This document shows, in pieces, positions 1 through 8,891 of a DNA stretch of 64,000 bases (position 1 is its first letter; each line of letters opens with the position of its first letter). A program made the position numbers and the translations under genes. The stretch spans positions 1-64,000 of the forward strand of contig NZ_JACJVR010000005.1 of assembly GCF_014212175.1 (NCBI RefSeq), in the 5' to 3' direction. This DNA is from Cohnella xylanilytica. GTDB taxonomy: Bacteria > Bacillota > Bacilli > Paenibacillales > Paenibacillaceae. Under the pieces are notes generated by a model that saw only the letters and a list, made by a program, of their open reading frames with translations, ran no database searches and was not told the origin of the DNA.

Positions 1-2
1 TT

Positions 3-407
3 CTGCTGGCCGTCGTCGGCCTGGCGGGGGGCTTCGCAGTCGGCAGCGCGTTCGTGGCCCTCTTGATCGTGCTCGACCTGATCCCGCGCCTCGTGCAGCT
101 GACTCGGGGCCATCGCCGCTCCGGGTGGTTCGAATCGGCTCTGCTTATGGGGGCGTTGTATTGGAGTTGCGCGGATTTTTTCGATTGGGTGCTGCCGCTG
201 CCCCTCGCCGTCCTGCTGGTGCCGTCCGTCTTCCAGGGGGTGTTCGTCGGCATGCTCGCGGCGGCGCTGACCGAAGTGTTGAATGTCATTCCGATTCTGA
301 CGAAGCGGCTGAAGCTGAAGGAGTACCTGTTCGCGCTTCTGCTCGCGATGGTGCTCGGCAAAGTAGCCGGCTCGCTCGTCGACTGGCTCATCTTGCAGCC
401 GAAATAA
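3..407 (+). CDS. spoVAB: Stage V sporulation protein AB, 5'-truncated by the window edge
   Basis: Small multi-pass membrane protein of the spoVA operon, whose products form the forespore inner-membrane channel for Ca-dipicolinate uptake and release. The reading frame is open from base 3, so the true start lies outside the window; the GTG at 54 is internal. The segment around VGMLAAALTEVLNVIPIL and the ending KVAGSLVDWL agree closely with remembered SpoVAB sequences (about 140 aa in Bacillus). Hydrophobic helices cover most of the visible 134 residues. It is followed after 24 bp by spoVAF, in the usual spoVA order, although the AC-AD-AE genes normally found between them are absent here. Expression is expected from a sigma-G promoter outside the window. 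Confidence 0.85.
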   Translation: MLAVVGLAGGFAVGSAFVALLIVLDLIPRLVQLTRGHRRSGWFESALLMGALYWSCADFFDWVLPLPLAVLLVPSVFQGVFVGMLAAALTEVLNVIPILTKRLKLKEYLFALLLAMVLGKVAGSLVDWLILQPK

Positions 408-431
408 TCGAAGTCATCTACGGAGAAGGAG

Positions 432-2342
432 ATGAAGCGGATGGAGACGAACGAACACGGCAGCATGGATCTGCGGCTGGAACGGCCCCCTGCCGGCCCG
501 GGCCCCGGGGACGAACCGCGCGGCGGCCGGGAGGAGGCGCCGGGGATGATCCGGCCGAAGCCGGTCGAGGAGTTCATCCGGGACGGACGGGAGCGCCATG
601 GCGGAAGCCGAAGCTTCGAGTCTCGGGAGGAGCGGCGCGACGACAGCAGCTTCGAACCTCGGGAGCAACGGCGCGACGACAGCTTCGAGGCGAGAGAGAA
701 GCGTCATGACATGCGAAGCGCCGAGACGCGCGAGGCCGGCCGAGATTCGGGAGCGCACGATGAGCGAAGCCTGGAATCGGGACGGGGGCAGGAGTCCGAG
801 CGCGGCCGGGAAGGCGAGAAGAACCGCGAAGCGGGAGCGGCTTCGGGAGCCAGCCAAGGACGAGGCGAAGAAGCGGAACCGGACGACCGCATCGAGCCTC
901 GCTTCGAGGAATGGCTGGATCAATTGCGCGAATTCGCCGGCTACGAGGCGAGCTTCGACGTGCAGGTGCGCCAGATGACGTTCGGCGGACGGCGGACCGG
1001 GCTGCTGTTCCTCAGCACGTTCGCCAAGGATTCCGCCCTGACGGAGATTCTCAAGCGCCTCTCCTACCTGGATCCGGAATCCGAAGTCGATCGGGACGCG
1101 CTCGAATCGTATTTGCTCCTCTACGTGCCCGCCATTCAAGTGACGAGAACCCGTTCCCGGTCGAAAATGATCGAGGAGATGCTGATCGGCAACACGGCGC
1201 TGTACGTGGACGGCGATTCGGAAGTGCTCCTCATCGACGCGAAGCAGTACCCGGCCCGCACGCCCGACGAGCCGGTGCTCGAGAAGGTCGTCCGCGGCAG
1301 CAAGGACGGCTTCACCGAGACGCTGCTCGTCAACGTCGCCCTCGTGCGCCGGCGGATCCGCGATCCGCGCCTTCGCTTCGAGATTCTGAAGGTCGGCAAG
1401 CGGACGCAGACCGACGTGGCGATCGGCTACATCGAGGACATCGCCGATCCGAAGCTGATCGAATCGCTGCGCGACAAGATCCAGGCGGTCAACATCGACG
1501 GCATTCCGCTCGCGGACAAGCAGCTCGAGGAGATGACCGTCAAGACGAACTGGAATCCGTTCCCGCTCGTGCGGTATTCGGAGCGGCCCGACGTCGTCGC
1601 CTCGCATCTGCTCGACGGCAGCGTCACCGTGATCGTCGATACGTCGCCTAGCGTCATGCTGCTGCCGACGACCTACTTCGATCTGATCCAGCACGCGGAG
1701 GAGAACCGCCAGAGCCCGTTCATCGGCACTTACCTGCGCTGGGTGCGCTTCTTCGGCATTCTGTCGTCGATCTATCTGCTGCCGCTATGGTACCTGTTCG
1801 CGCAGAACGCGTATCTGCGCCCGCATTGGCTCTGGTTCCTCGGCGCCGACAAGACCGGCCAGCTGCCCCTGATCGTCCAGTTCCTGCTCGTCGAGATCGG
1901 CGTCGATCTGATGCGGCTCGCGGCCGTCCATACGCCGTCGCCGCTCGTCACCGCGATGTCCCTGGTATCGGCCATCCTCGTCGGGGACATCGCGGTCAAG
2001 ACGGGGCTCTTCGTGAACGAGGTCATTCTATACATGGCCGTGTCGGCGATCGGCATGTTCGCGACGCCGAGCTACGAGCTCGGCCTGGCGAACCGGATCG
2101 TGAGGCTCGCGCTGCTGCTCGCGACCTACCTGTTCCAAGTGATGGGATTCGTCATTTGCGCCACCGTCATTTTCATCGCGCTCGTGCTCGTCCGCTCGTT
2201 CAACGCTCCGTACATGTGGCCGCTTCTTCCGTTCAACGCGAAGGCGCTGTTCGCGGTCGCCTTCCGCCGGCCGCTGCCGGAGAACAAGACGAGGCCGTCC
2301 ATCTACCGGACGAAGCGCAACCGCAAGCAGCCGGTCGGATAG
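432..2342 (+). CDS. spoVAF: SpoVAF / GerA-family spore germination membrane protein with long charged N-terminus
   Basis: Homologue of the GerAA-type germinant receptor subunit encoded at the end of spoVA operons. The soluble domain starts near residue 155 (FEEWLDQLREF). The membrane domain lies at about residues 430-600 with several helices, and the tail is basic. The protein is 636 aa against roughly 490 in Bacillus; the excess is a first ~150 residues that are almost entirely Arg/Glu/Asp/Ser/Gly with imperfect repeats of the type ESREERRDDSSFEPREQ. The start may be the ATG at 441 rather than 432, because the ribosome site (gagaaggag) abuts the first ATG. lysA follows 164 bp downstream, as in Bacillus. 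The function in the spore inner membrane is inferred from the family. Confidence 0.85.
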   Translation: MKRMETNEHGSMDLRLERPPAGPGPGDEPRGGREEAPGMIRPKPVEEFIRDGRERHGGSRSFESREERRDDSSFEPREQRRDDSFEAREKRHDMRSAETREAGRDSGAHDERSLESGRGQESERGREGEKNREAGAASGASQGRGEEAEPDDRIEPRFEEWLDQLREFAGYEASFDVQVRQMTFGGRRTGLLFLSTFAKDSALTEILKRLSYLDPESEVDRDALESYLLLYVPAIQVTRTRSRSKMIEEMLIGNTALYVDGDSEVLLIDAKQYPARTPDEPVLEKVVRGSKDGFTETLLVNVALVRRRIRDPRLRFEILKVGKRTQTDVAIGYIEDIADPKLIESLRDKIQAVNIDGIPLADKQLEEMTVKTNWNPFPLVRYSERPDVVASHLLDGSVTVIVDTSPSVMLLPTTYFDLIQHAEENRQSPFIGTYLRWVRFFGILSSIYLLPLWYLFAQNAYLRPHWLWFLGADKTGQLPLIVQFLLVEIGVDLMRLAAVHTPSPLVTAMSLVSAILVGDIAVKTGLFVNEVILYMAVSAIGMFATPSYELGLANRIVRLALLLATYLFQVMGFVICATVIFIALVLVRSFNAPYMWPLLPFNAKALFAVAFRRPLPENKTRPSIYRTKRNRKQPVG

Positions 2343-2394
2343 TCCGGGCGTTTGCCGCGGGGCAGGAATGCAAATGTTCCGGTAAATTCTCCAT

Positions 2395-2422
2395 TTCCCA
2401 AGCGGACGGTTTCGGCTATACT
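2395..2422 (+). promoter_or_regulatory. Possible sigma-A promoter for lysA
   Basis: A TATACT hexamer at 2417-2422 lies 16 bp after a weak TTCCCA at 2395-2400, and about 85 bp before the lysA start. The -35 is poor. No lysine riboswitch or T-box motif was recognised in the 164-bp gap. Confidence 0.3.
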
Positions 2423-2506
2423 CGGGTTATAGTGCAAACTTCAACGGATGTATCGCGTCGGTGTGCGACCCGAGTCCGAATCTTACATGTCAAAGGGGAA
2501 ATAGCG

Positions 2507-3838
2507 ATGTATTTGCATGGAACGAGCCGTATCAACGCCAAGGGTCATCTGGAGATCGGAGGATGCGACGTCACCGATCTGGCCAAGGAGTTCGGGACTC
2601 CGCTGTATATCGTGGACGAAGCGCTCGTCCGCCAGCGCGCGCGCGAGTATATGGAAGCGTTCCGCGAGACGGGGCTCCGCTTCCAGGTGGCGTACGCCTC
2701 CAAGGCGTTCTGCGTCATGGCGATGTGCCGCCTCGCCGAAGAAGAAGGCATGAGCCTCGACGTCGTCTCGGACGGCGAGCTGTACACGGCCCTGCAGGCG
2801 GGCTTCCCGCCGGAGCGGATCCACTTCCACGGCAACAACAAGACGCCGGAAGAGATCGAGATGGCGTTGAACGCGAACATCGGCTGCTTCGTCGTGGACA
2901 ACTTCATGGAGCTGTCGCTGCTGAACGCGATCGCGGCCGAGCACGGCAAGACCGTCAACATTCTGCTGCGCGTCACGCCGGGCGTCGAAGCGCATACGCA
3001 CGATTACATCTCGACGGGCCAGCAGGATTCGAAGTTCGGCTTCGACGTCGGCAACGGCACGGCGTTCAAGGCGGTCGAAGAAGCGCTGAAGCAGCCTCAG
3101 CTGAAGCTGCTGGGCGTTCACTCCCACATCGGCTCCCAGATCTTCGAGGTCGATGGCTTCCGCATGGCGGTCGAGAAGGTCGCCGCGTTCTCCATCGACG
3201 TCCGCTCCAAGCTTAACGTGACGTTCCCCGTCATCAACCTGGGCGGCGGCTTCGGCATCCGCTACGTCGAAGGCGACACTCCGCTGCCGCTCGGCACGTA
3301 CGTCAAGGCGATCACGGACGCCATCATCAGCGAGTTCACCGCCGCGGACTATCCGCTGCCGGAGATCTGGATCGAGCCGGGCCGCAGCATGGTCGGCGAT
3401 GCCGGCACGACGCTGTACACGATCGGCTCGAGCAAAGACATTCCGGGCGTGCGCAAGTATATCGCCGTCGACGGAGGCATGACGGACAACCCCCGTCCGG
3501 CCCTGTACGAATCCAAGTACGAGGCGATCCTCGCCAACCGCGCGAACGACGAGCCGAGCGAAGTCGTCTCCATCGCCGGCAAGTGCTGCGAGAGCGGCGA
3601 CATGCTCATCTGGGACCTGAAGCTTCCGGAAGCGCGCAAGGACGACCTGCTTGCGGTATTCTGCACGGGCGCGTACAATTATGCCATGGCGAGCAACTAC
3701 AACCGCATTCGCCGTCCGGCCGTCGTGTTCGTCAAGGACGGACGCGCAGATCTGGTCGTCGCGCGCGAGACGTACGAGAACATCGTCGGCAACGACATCA
3801 TTCCGGAGCGTCTTCGCAAGCAAGCGGTCGCGAAATAA
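2507..3838 (+). CDS. lysA: Diaminopimelate decarboxylase
   Basis: Cytoplasmic PLP enzyme that decarboxylates meso-diaminopimelate to L-lysine, the last step of lysine synthesis. The 443-residue length fits the family. The PLP-binding lysine is in the motif VAYASKAFC (K66), the glycine-rich phosphate loop is LGGGFGIRY near residue 245, and the C-terminal catalytic cysteine segment is GKCCESGD near residue 365. The ATG at 2507 is preceded by AAAGGGGAAAT. It follows spoVAF and precedes ppiB by 16 bp, so it is probably cotranscribed with ppiB up to the terminator at 4308-4350. Confidence 0.97.
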   Translation: MYLHGTSRINAKGHLEIGGCDVTDLAKEFGTPLYIVDEALVRQRAREYMEAFRETGLRFQVAYASKAFCVMAMCRLAEEEGMSLDVVSDGELYTALQAGFPPERIHFHGNNKTPEEIEMALNANIGCFVVDNFMELSLLNAIAAEHGKTVNILLRVTPGVEAHTHDYISTGQQDSKFGFDVGNGTAFKAVEEALKQPQLKLLGVHSHIGSQIFEVDGFRMAVEKVAAFSIDVRSKLNVTFPVINLGGGFGIRYVEGDTPLPLGTYVKAITDAIISEFTAADYPLPEIWIEPGRSMVGDAGTTLYTIGSSKDIPGVRKYIAVDGGMTDNPRPALYESKYEAILANRANDEPSEVVSIAGKCCESGDMLIWDLKLPEARKDDLLAVFCTGAYNYAMASNYNRIRRPAVVFVKDGRADLVVARETYENIVGNDIIPERLRKQAVAK

Positions 3839-3854
3839 GAGAGGATGAATCGAT

Positions 3855-4289
3855 ATGGCTAAACAAGCGGTTATCAAGATGGAAGACGGCAACGAGGTCG
3901 TTCTCGATCTGTTCGAGAAGGACGCTCCCAACACGGTGGCGAACTTCGAGAAGCTGGCGAATTCCGGCTTCTACGACGGCGTCGTGTTCCACCGCGTCAT
4001 TCCGGGCTTCGTCGCCCAAGGCGGCTGCCCGAACGGCAACGGCACGGGCGGACCGGGCTACGAGATCGACTGCGAGATCAACCCGAACAAGCACGAGCGC
4101 GGAGCCCTCGCGATGGCGCATCGCGGCCCGAACACGGGCGGCAGCCAGTTCTACATCGTGTACCAGCCGCAGCCGCACCTGGACGGCGTACACACCGTCT
4201 TCGGCAAGGTCGTCTCCGGCATGGAGCACGTGGACAACTTCCGCGGCCGCGACAAGATGGAATCGATCCGCGTCAGCGAAGTCGGCTGA
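3855..4289 (+). CDS. ppiB: Cyclophilin-type peptidyl-prolyl cis-trans isomerase
   Basis: Single-domain cytoplasmic cyclophilin of 144 aa that catalyses proline isomerisation during protein folding. The catalytic-site segments [14 protein letters not shown] (about residues 44-57) and [10 protein letters not shown] (about 94-103) are intact, as is the FGKVVSGM motif. The position corresponding to the cyclosporin-site tryptophan is His ([11 protein letters not shown]), a common change in bacterial forms. There is no signal peptide. The lysA-ppiB adjacency and the rib genes downstream match Bacillus gene order. Confidence 0.95.
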   Translation: MAKQAVIKMEDGNEVVLDLFEKDAPNTVANFEKLANSGFYDGVVFHRVIPGFVAQGGCPNGNGTGGPGYEIDCEINPNKHERGALAMAHRGPNTGGSQFYIVYQPQPHLDGVHTVFGKVVSGMEHVDNFRGRDKMESIRVSEVG

Positions 4290-4307
4290 GGCGAAGGCGG
4301 GAGGAGA

Positions 4308-4350
4308 AGCTTGCGAGGGCGCCGGGAGGCGTCTCTCGCAGGCTTTTTTT
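4308..4350 (+). terminator. Intrinsic terminator after ppiB
   Basis: The arms AGCTTGCGAGGG (4308-4319) and its near-complement TCTCTCGCAGGCT (4332-4344) form a long stem, followed by seven T residues. It closes the lysA-ppiB unit. Confidence 0.85.
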
Positions 4351-4554
4351 AGCTGCCTCTTGCGACTGCAAAGGCCGAACCGGTAGGCCGGCAAATCCGT
4401 AAACCGATCATATCGGGTAGGAGCGGGAGCGAGCCCGCCGACCTTCCAAATCGTTCTCGCTCGTCCGGAAGAAGGGGACGCGCGATTTCGCGGGAACGGC
4501 GCATCCCGCCCGGTTTCGAAGCTATCCATGGACAAAGCCGCCGGAACACAGAAT

Positions 4555-4575
4555 GAAAAATGCCTTGCATTTTTC
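4555..4575. repeat. Perfect 9-bp inverted repeat overlapping the rib promoter -35
   Basis: GAAAAATGC and GCATTTTTC are separated by CTT. The right arm covers the -35 hexamer of the candidate rib promoter. It could be a bidirectional terminator-like hairpin or a repressor operator. Before it, 4351-4554 contains no recognised gene or signal. Confidence 0.6.
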
Positions 4576-4593
4576 AATTTGGAGTGGTACCAT
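4565..4593 (+). promoter_or_regulatory. Candidate promoter of the rib operon
   Basis: TTGCAT (4565-4570), a 17-bp spacer and TACCAT (4588-4593) preceded by TGG (extended -10). The predicted start at about 4600 lies about 65 nt ahead of the FMN riboswitch. The match to consensus is partial. Confidence 0.5.
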
Positions 4594-4667
4594 TCCAATC
4601 AACGTTAGTTGCCGGGTTTTGCCGCCCGCCTAACGGTGATTTCGAATAGCATTGAATCAGCGACTTA

Positions 4668-4862
4668 CCTTCGGGGCGAGGTGCAATTCCTCACCGGCGG
4701 TGATCGGCGGCCGGGAGCCGCGAGCCTCTGACGAAGAGGCCGCGTCCGGTACGCCGTCAGTCCGTGACCCGTCATTGCACCTACCGGTCAACCGGTGGGC
4801 GTGATGCGGTGGACCCGGTGCGAATCCGGGACCGACAGTAACAGTCTGGATGGGAGAAGGGA
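4668..4862 (+). promoter_or_regulatory. FMN riboswitch (RFN element)
   Basis: The conserved blocks of the RFN aptamer are all legible: CTTCGGGGCGAGGTGCAAT and CTCACCGGCGGTGATC at the 5' side, CAGTCCGTGACCC in the middle, then GGACCCGGTGCGAATCCGGG, ACCGACAGT and CTGGATGGGAGAAGG at the 3' side. Two variable arms are enlarged, at about 4715-4760 and 4770-4805. The aptamer binds FMN; bound FMN is expected to favour the terminator at 5086-5116 and shut off the downstream riboflavin genes. Confidence 0.95.
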
Positions 4863-5085
4863 GCGCAGCGCGGCCGTGCCGCGTCCATATGGCTGCCGAC
4901 GCCGGCTGGCGCCGATCGATTCCGCATGCTCTCGTGAACGGGGATGCTAAGTTCCTTTTTTCACAAGTGATTGCGGAACGGATCGCTGCAGTCTAGGCGA
5001 GTTGAAGTACGGGCTCCGACCTGTATTTCTCGTTCGGCGTCCCTATCGACGCGGAGATGAGGTCTATTTGACGCTGTGTGACCAG

Positions 5086-5116
5086 AGCCCCCGGGGGAAT
5101 CCCGGGGGTTATTTTT
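5086..5116 (+). terminator. Riboswitch-controlled terminator ahead of ribD
   Basis: A ten-pair stem AGCCCCCGGG / CCCGGGGGTT with loop GGAAT is followed by ATTTTT. It lies 220 nt after the aptamer and just before the ribD ribosome site, as expected for the expression platform. The alternative antiterminator pairing was not worked out. Confidence 0.85.
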
Positions 5117-5135
5117 GCGTAGGGAGAGGTGCGGC

Positions 5136-6230
5136 GTGGATCGGATCAATGACGAATTTTACATGCGCCTGGCCTTGAACGCCGCGGCGGGAGCGGCCGG
5201 ACAGACGGGGATCAACCCGATGGTCGGCTGCGTCGTGGCGAAGGACGGAAGGGTCGTCGGCATCGGGGCTCACCTGAAGCGCGGCGAAGGGCATGCGGAA
5301 GTGCACGCGCTCAACATGGCGGGCGACAACGCCCGGGGAGCGACCGCGTACGTGACGCTCGAGCCTTGCAGCCATCACGGGCGGACGCCGCCCTGCTGCG
5401 AACGGCTCATCCGCGAAGGCGTGGCGCGGGTCGTCGTGGCGACGACGGACCCGAACCCCGTCGTCGCGGGCCGGGGCATCGAGCGGCTGCGCGAAGCCGG
5501 AATCGCGGTGGACGTCGGATTGCTCGGCGAAGAATCGCGCAAGCTGAACGAAGCGTTCAACAAGTACATCGTGACGGGGCTCCCCTTCGTCACGATCAAG
5601 ACGGCCGTCACGCTGGACGGCAAGATCGCGACCCGGACGGGGCATAGCAAGTGGATCACGGGCCCGGACGCCCGCGAAGCGGTCCACACGCTTCGCCACC
5701 GGAACAACGCGATCATGGTCGGCGCGGACACGGTGCTGGCCGACGATCCCGAGCTGACGACGAGGCTGTCCGTCCCGGGACTGAACCCGGTCCGGATCGT
5801 CGTCGATTCGACGCTCCGGATTCCGGTTACGGCCCGCGTGCTGAACGCGGAGGCGCCGACCTGGGTGCTGACGGCGGCGCGGGCTTCCGCCGAGCGGGTC
5901 GAAGCGCTGCGCGGCGCCGGCGCGGAAGTGATCGTATGCGGCGACGGGCCGCGGGTCGACCTGGCGGCCGCCGTGGCGGAGCTCGGCAAGCGGGAGATCG
6001 CCTCCGTGCTGGTCGAAGGAGGAGGCGGGCTGAACGGCGCGCTGATGGAAGCGGGGCTCGTCGACAAGCTGATGCTGTTCTACGCGCCGAAGATAGCCGG
6101 CGCGGACGCGCCTTCGGCCTTCGGGTTCGCAAGCCCCGAGTCGATGGGGGACGCGCTTCGGATCGAGAACGTCGAGATCGAGCGCTTCGGCGACGACTGG
6201 TGCGTGACCGGATATCCGGCGAGGCGTTAA
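5136..6230 (+). CDS. ribD: Bifunctional pyrimidine deaminase / 5-amino-6-ribosylamino-uracil reductase
   Basis: Catalyses the second and third steps of riboflavin synthesis from GTP. The N-terminal deaminase domain carries the zinc motifs HAEVHA (near residue 54) and PCSHHGRTPPC (near 80). The C-terminal reductase domain begins near residue 148 (VTIKTAVTLDGKIA) and includes VEGGGGLNGALME. The GTG at 5136 is chosen because AGGGAGAGG lies 7 bp upstream and it gives the usual N-terminus (364 aa); a TTG at 5115 lies inside the terminator. It is the first gene of the FMN-regulated operon. Confidence 0.95.
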   Translation: MDRINDEFYMRLALNAAAGAAGQTGINPMVGCVVAKDGRVVGIGAHLKRGEGHAEVHALNMAGDNARGATAYVTLEPCSHHGRTPPCCERLIREGVARVVVATTDPNPVVAGRGIERLREAGIAVDVGLLGEESRKLNEAFNKYIVTGLPFVTIKTAVTLDGKIATRTGHSKWITGPDAREAVHTLRHRNNAIMVGADTVLADDPELTTRLSVPGLNPVRIVVDSTLRIPVTARVLNAEAPTWVLTAARASAERVEALRGAGAEVIVCGDGPRVDLAAAVAELGKREIASVLVEGGGGLNGALMEAGLVDKLMLFYAPKIAGADAPSAFGFASPESMGDALRIENVEIERFGDDWCVTGYPARR

Positions 6231-6268
6231 TCATGGCATTGGAATCGGCTAGGAAGGAGAGTCGGGTC

Positions 6269-6946
6269 ATGTTCACGGGACTCATCGAAGAGATCGGCGT
6301 CCTGCGCAGGGCGCAGCGAAGGGGCGAAGCGATGGTGCTGACGCTCTCCGGCTCGAAGGTGCTCGAGGACGTCAAGCTGGGCGACAGCATCTCGGTCAAC
6401 GGGGTGTGCCTCACCGTCATCGCCTTCGACGGAGGCTCGTTCTCCGTCGACGTGATGCCGCAGACGTTCCGGCACACGAACCTGAGCGAGTTGAAGCCGG
6501 GCAGCCCGGTCAACCTGGAGAGGGCGATGATGGCCGGCGGCAGGTTCGGAGGCCATATCGTGCAGGGCCATGTCGACGGAACGGGCGTCATCGTCGGCCG
6601 TTCGGCGGAAGCGAACGCGGTCGTCTTCACGATCAAGCCGCACGACGAGGGGCTGCTGCGTCACGTCGTCTCCCAAGGCTCGATCACGCTGGACGGCATC
6701 AGCCTGACAGTCGCGGTCGTCGACCGGGAAGCGGGAACGCTGACGGTGTCCATCATTCCCCACACGCTCAAGGAGACCGCCTTGCAATATAAGCAAGCGG
6801 GAGATACGGTCAACGTCGAATGCGACATTCTGGGCAAGTACGTCGACCACTTGCTGAGCCAGCGGGGGCGCGGAGCTTCCGAAGCGGCGCCTGCGAGGGG
6901 CCGAGGCGGCTTGACGGAAGAGCTGCTTAGAGACTACGGATTTTAA
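6269..6946 (+). CDS. ribE: Riboflavin synthase, alpha subunit
   Basis: Dismutates two molecules of 6,7-dimethyl-8-ribityllumazine to riboflavin. The start MFTGLIEEIG is the family signature, and the two lumazine-binding repeats are seen: the first with VNGVCLTV and HIVQGHVDGTG, the second with LDGISLTV. The length is 225 aa. The ATG at 6269 is preceded by AGGAAGGAGA. It sits 38 bp after ribD and 20 bp before ribBA. The C-terminal tail after about residue 195 is Gly/Ala/Arg-rich and slightly longer than usual. Confidence 0.95.
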   Translation: MFTGLIEEIGVLRRAQRRGEAMVLTLSGSKVLEDVKLGDSISVNGVCLTVIAFDGGSFSVDVMPQTFRHTNLSELKPGSPVNLERAMMAGGRFGGHIVQGHVDGTGVIVGRSAEANAVVFTIKPHDEGLLRHVVSQGSITLDGISLTVAVVDREAGTLTVSIIPHTLKETALQYKQAGDTVNVECDILGKYVDHLLSQRGRGASEAAPARGRGGLTEELLRDYGF

Positions 6947-6966
6947 CATAGAAGGAGGACGACGGC

Positions 6967-8262
6967 ATGAACGACGCAACGGTCAACAACGGCGAGGTTC
7001 CGTTCGTGTTCGACACGATCGAAGACGCGATCGCGGATCTCAAGCAAGGCAAGGCGATCGTCGTCGTGGACGACGAGGACCGCGAGAACGAAGGCGACCT
7101 GATCGTGCTCGCGGAGCAGGCGACGCCCGATATCATCAACTTCATGATCACGCAGGGCAGAGGGCTCGTCTGCGTGCCGATCACGCAGGAGCGCGCGGAG
7201 CAGCTTGACCTTCCGCCGATGGTCAATCACAATACGGATTATCACGGCACCGCCTTCACCGTCTCGGTCGACCACGTGTCGACTTCGACCGGCATCTCCG
7301 CCCATGAGCGGGCGGATACGGTTCGCGGCTTGATCGACCCGAACGCGGGTCCGTCGGACTTCCGGCGCCCGGGGCACATGTTCCCGCTGATCGCCAAGGA
7401 CGGCGGCGTGCTGCGGCGGGCCGGGCACACCGAAGCGGCGGTCGACCTCGCCCGTCTGTGCGGCTCCACGCCCGCGGCCGTCATCTGCGAGATCATCAAG
7501 GAAGACGGAACGATGGCGCGGCTGCCCGATCTCGTTCATTTTACCAAGGAACACGGTCTTCGGCTCATCACGATCCAGGAGCTGATCCGGTACCGGAACG
7601 AGAAGGAGAAGCTCGTCAAGCGCGAAGTGGAAGTGCGCATGCCGACCGACTTCGGGGAATTCCGGGCGATCGGGTACACGAACGCGGTCGATTCCAAGGA
7701 GCACGTCGCCTTCGTGAAGGGGACGATCGACAGCTCGAAGCCCGTGCTCGTGCGGGTTCATTCCGAATGCCTGACCGGCGACGTGTTCCATTCGCACCGG
7801 TGCGATTGCGGTCCGCAGCTCGAAGCGGCCTTAAGACGGATCGACGAAGAGGGCAGCGGCGTGTTATTGTATATGCGGCAGGAAGGACGGGGCATCGGCC
7901 TGATCAACAAGCTCCGCGCTTATCAGCTGCAGGAGCAGGGTCTCGACACCGTCGACGCGAATCTGAAGCTCGGGTTCGCTCCCGATCTGAGGGATTACGG
8001 CATCGGCGCGCAGATTCTGAAGGATCTCGGCGTCCGCAGCATCCGGCTGCTCACGAACAACCCTCGCAAGATCAAGGGCTTGGAAGGATACGGCCTCAGC
8101 GTGGCCGAGAGGGTGCCGCTGCAGATGGTCGAGAACGAGGACAACAGCCGGTATCTGCACACCAAGCAAGCGAAGCTCGGCCACCTGCTGTCGTTCCGGG
8201 ACGACCAGGAACCGGCCGCTGCCGTTCCGGCTATCGAACAGAACGAACCCCGATTGGGCTAA
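6967..8262 (+). CDS. ribBA: Bifunctional 3,4-dihydroxy-2-butanone-4-phosphate synthase / GTP cyclohydrolase II
   Basis: Supplies both branches of riboflavin synthesis. The N-terminal DHBP synthase domain has [13 protein letters not shown] (about residues 36-48) and [12 protein letters not shown]. The C-terminal cyclohydrolase II domain has the zinc site [18 protein letters not shown] (about residues 263-280) and [11 protein letters not shown]. The 431-residue length is typical, with a short Ala/Glu-rich tail. A strong AGAAGGAGGAC ribosome site precedes the ATG. Confidence 0.97.
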   Translation: MNDATVNNGEVPFVFDTIEDAIADLKQGKAIVVVDDEDRENEGDLIVLAEQATPDIINFMITQGRGLVCVPITQERAEQLDLPPMVNHNTDYHGTAFTVSVDHVSTSTGISAHERADTVRGLIDPNAGPSDFRRPGHMFPLIAKDGGVLRRAGHTEAAVDLARLCGSTPAAVICEIIKEDGTMARLPDLVHFTKEHGLRLITIQELIRYRNEKEKLVKREVEVRMPTDFGEFRAIGYTNAVDSKEHVAFVKGTIDSSKPVLVRVHSECLTGDVFHSHRCDCGPQLEAALRRIDEEGSGVLLYMRQEGRGIGLINKLRAYQLQEQGLDTVDANLKLGFAPDLRDYGIGAQILKDLGVRSIRLLTNNPRKIKGLEGYGLSVAERVPLQMVENEDNSRYLHTKQAKLGHLLSFRDDQEPAAAVPAIEQNEPRLG

Positions 8263-8285
8263 CATTATTGAGAGGATGATCGAAT

Positions 8286-8756
8286 ATGGCAGTGGTTTAC
8301 GAAGGCAATCTCGTCTCGCAAGGGTTGAAATACGGAGTCGTCGTCGGAAGGTTCAACGAATTCATCTCTTCCCGACTGCTCTCGGGAGCGCTCGACGCGT
8401 TCAAGCGCCACGGCGCCGAAGAGCATGAAGTCGAAGTCGCCTGGGTTCCGGGCGCCTTCGAGATTCCGCTCATCGCGCAGAAGATGGCGGAGAGCGGCAA
8501 GTACGACGCGGTCGTCACGCTCGGCGCCGTCATTCGCGGCTCCACCCCCCACTTCGACTACGTCTGCAACGAAGTGGCGAAGGGCGTGGCCGCTATCTCG
8601 CTGAAGACCGGCGTGCCGACGATCTTCGGCGTTCTGACGACGGACAGCATCGAGCAAGCCGTCGAGCGCGCCGGCACCAAGGCCGGCAACAAGGGCTGGG
8701 AAGCGGCCGCCACCGCCATCGAGATGGCGAACCTGACGAACGCGCTGAAGGGCTGA
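8286..8756 (+). CDS. ribH: 6,7-dimethyl-8-ribityllumazine synthase
   Basis: Condenses the products of the RibD and RibBA branches to lumazine and usually assembles into 60-mer capsids. Family motifs are [33 protein letters not shown] and [11 protein letters not shown]; the length is 156 aa. It is the last gene of the rib operon. No clear T-tract terminator was found in the 135 bp before scpA, only an imperfect hairpin near 8789-8809, so some read-through is possible. Confidence 0.97.
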   Translation: MAVVYEGNLVSQGLKYGVVVGRFNEFISSRLLSGALDAFKRHGAEEHEVEVAWVPGAFEIPLIAQKMAESGKYDAVVTLGAVIRGSTPHFDYVCNEVAKGVAAISLKTGVPTIFGVLTTDSIEQAVERAGTKAGNKGWEAAATAIEMANLTNALKG

Positions 8757-8891
8757 GCGCCGGATCGGCCGTCGTCTTGACGGGATACCTTCGGCCATAG
8801 GCGGAAGGATCCGAATAAGACGTCGGCGGAGAGCGATCGGCGTCAAGGAAGCGCCGCGCAGCGCAAGGCAAGGGGAAGGTGACATTCGGCC

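Noticed and set aside
1787-2506. In-frame upstream extension of lysA
   Set aside because: The frame is open back into spoVAF, but the ATG at 2507 has a ribosome site and gives the normal DAP decarboxylase length.
4575-4600. GTGGTACC-containing sequence near the rib promoter as a T-box
   Set aside because: It lacks the GGGTGGNACCGCG core, specifier stem and following terminator; the FMN aptamer explains the regulation.
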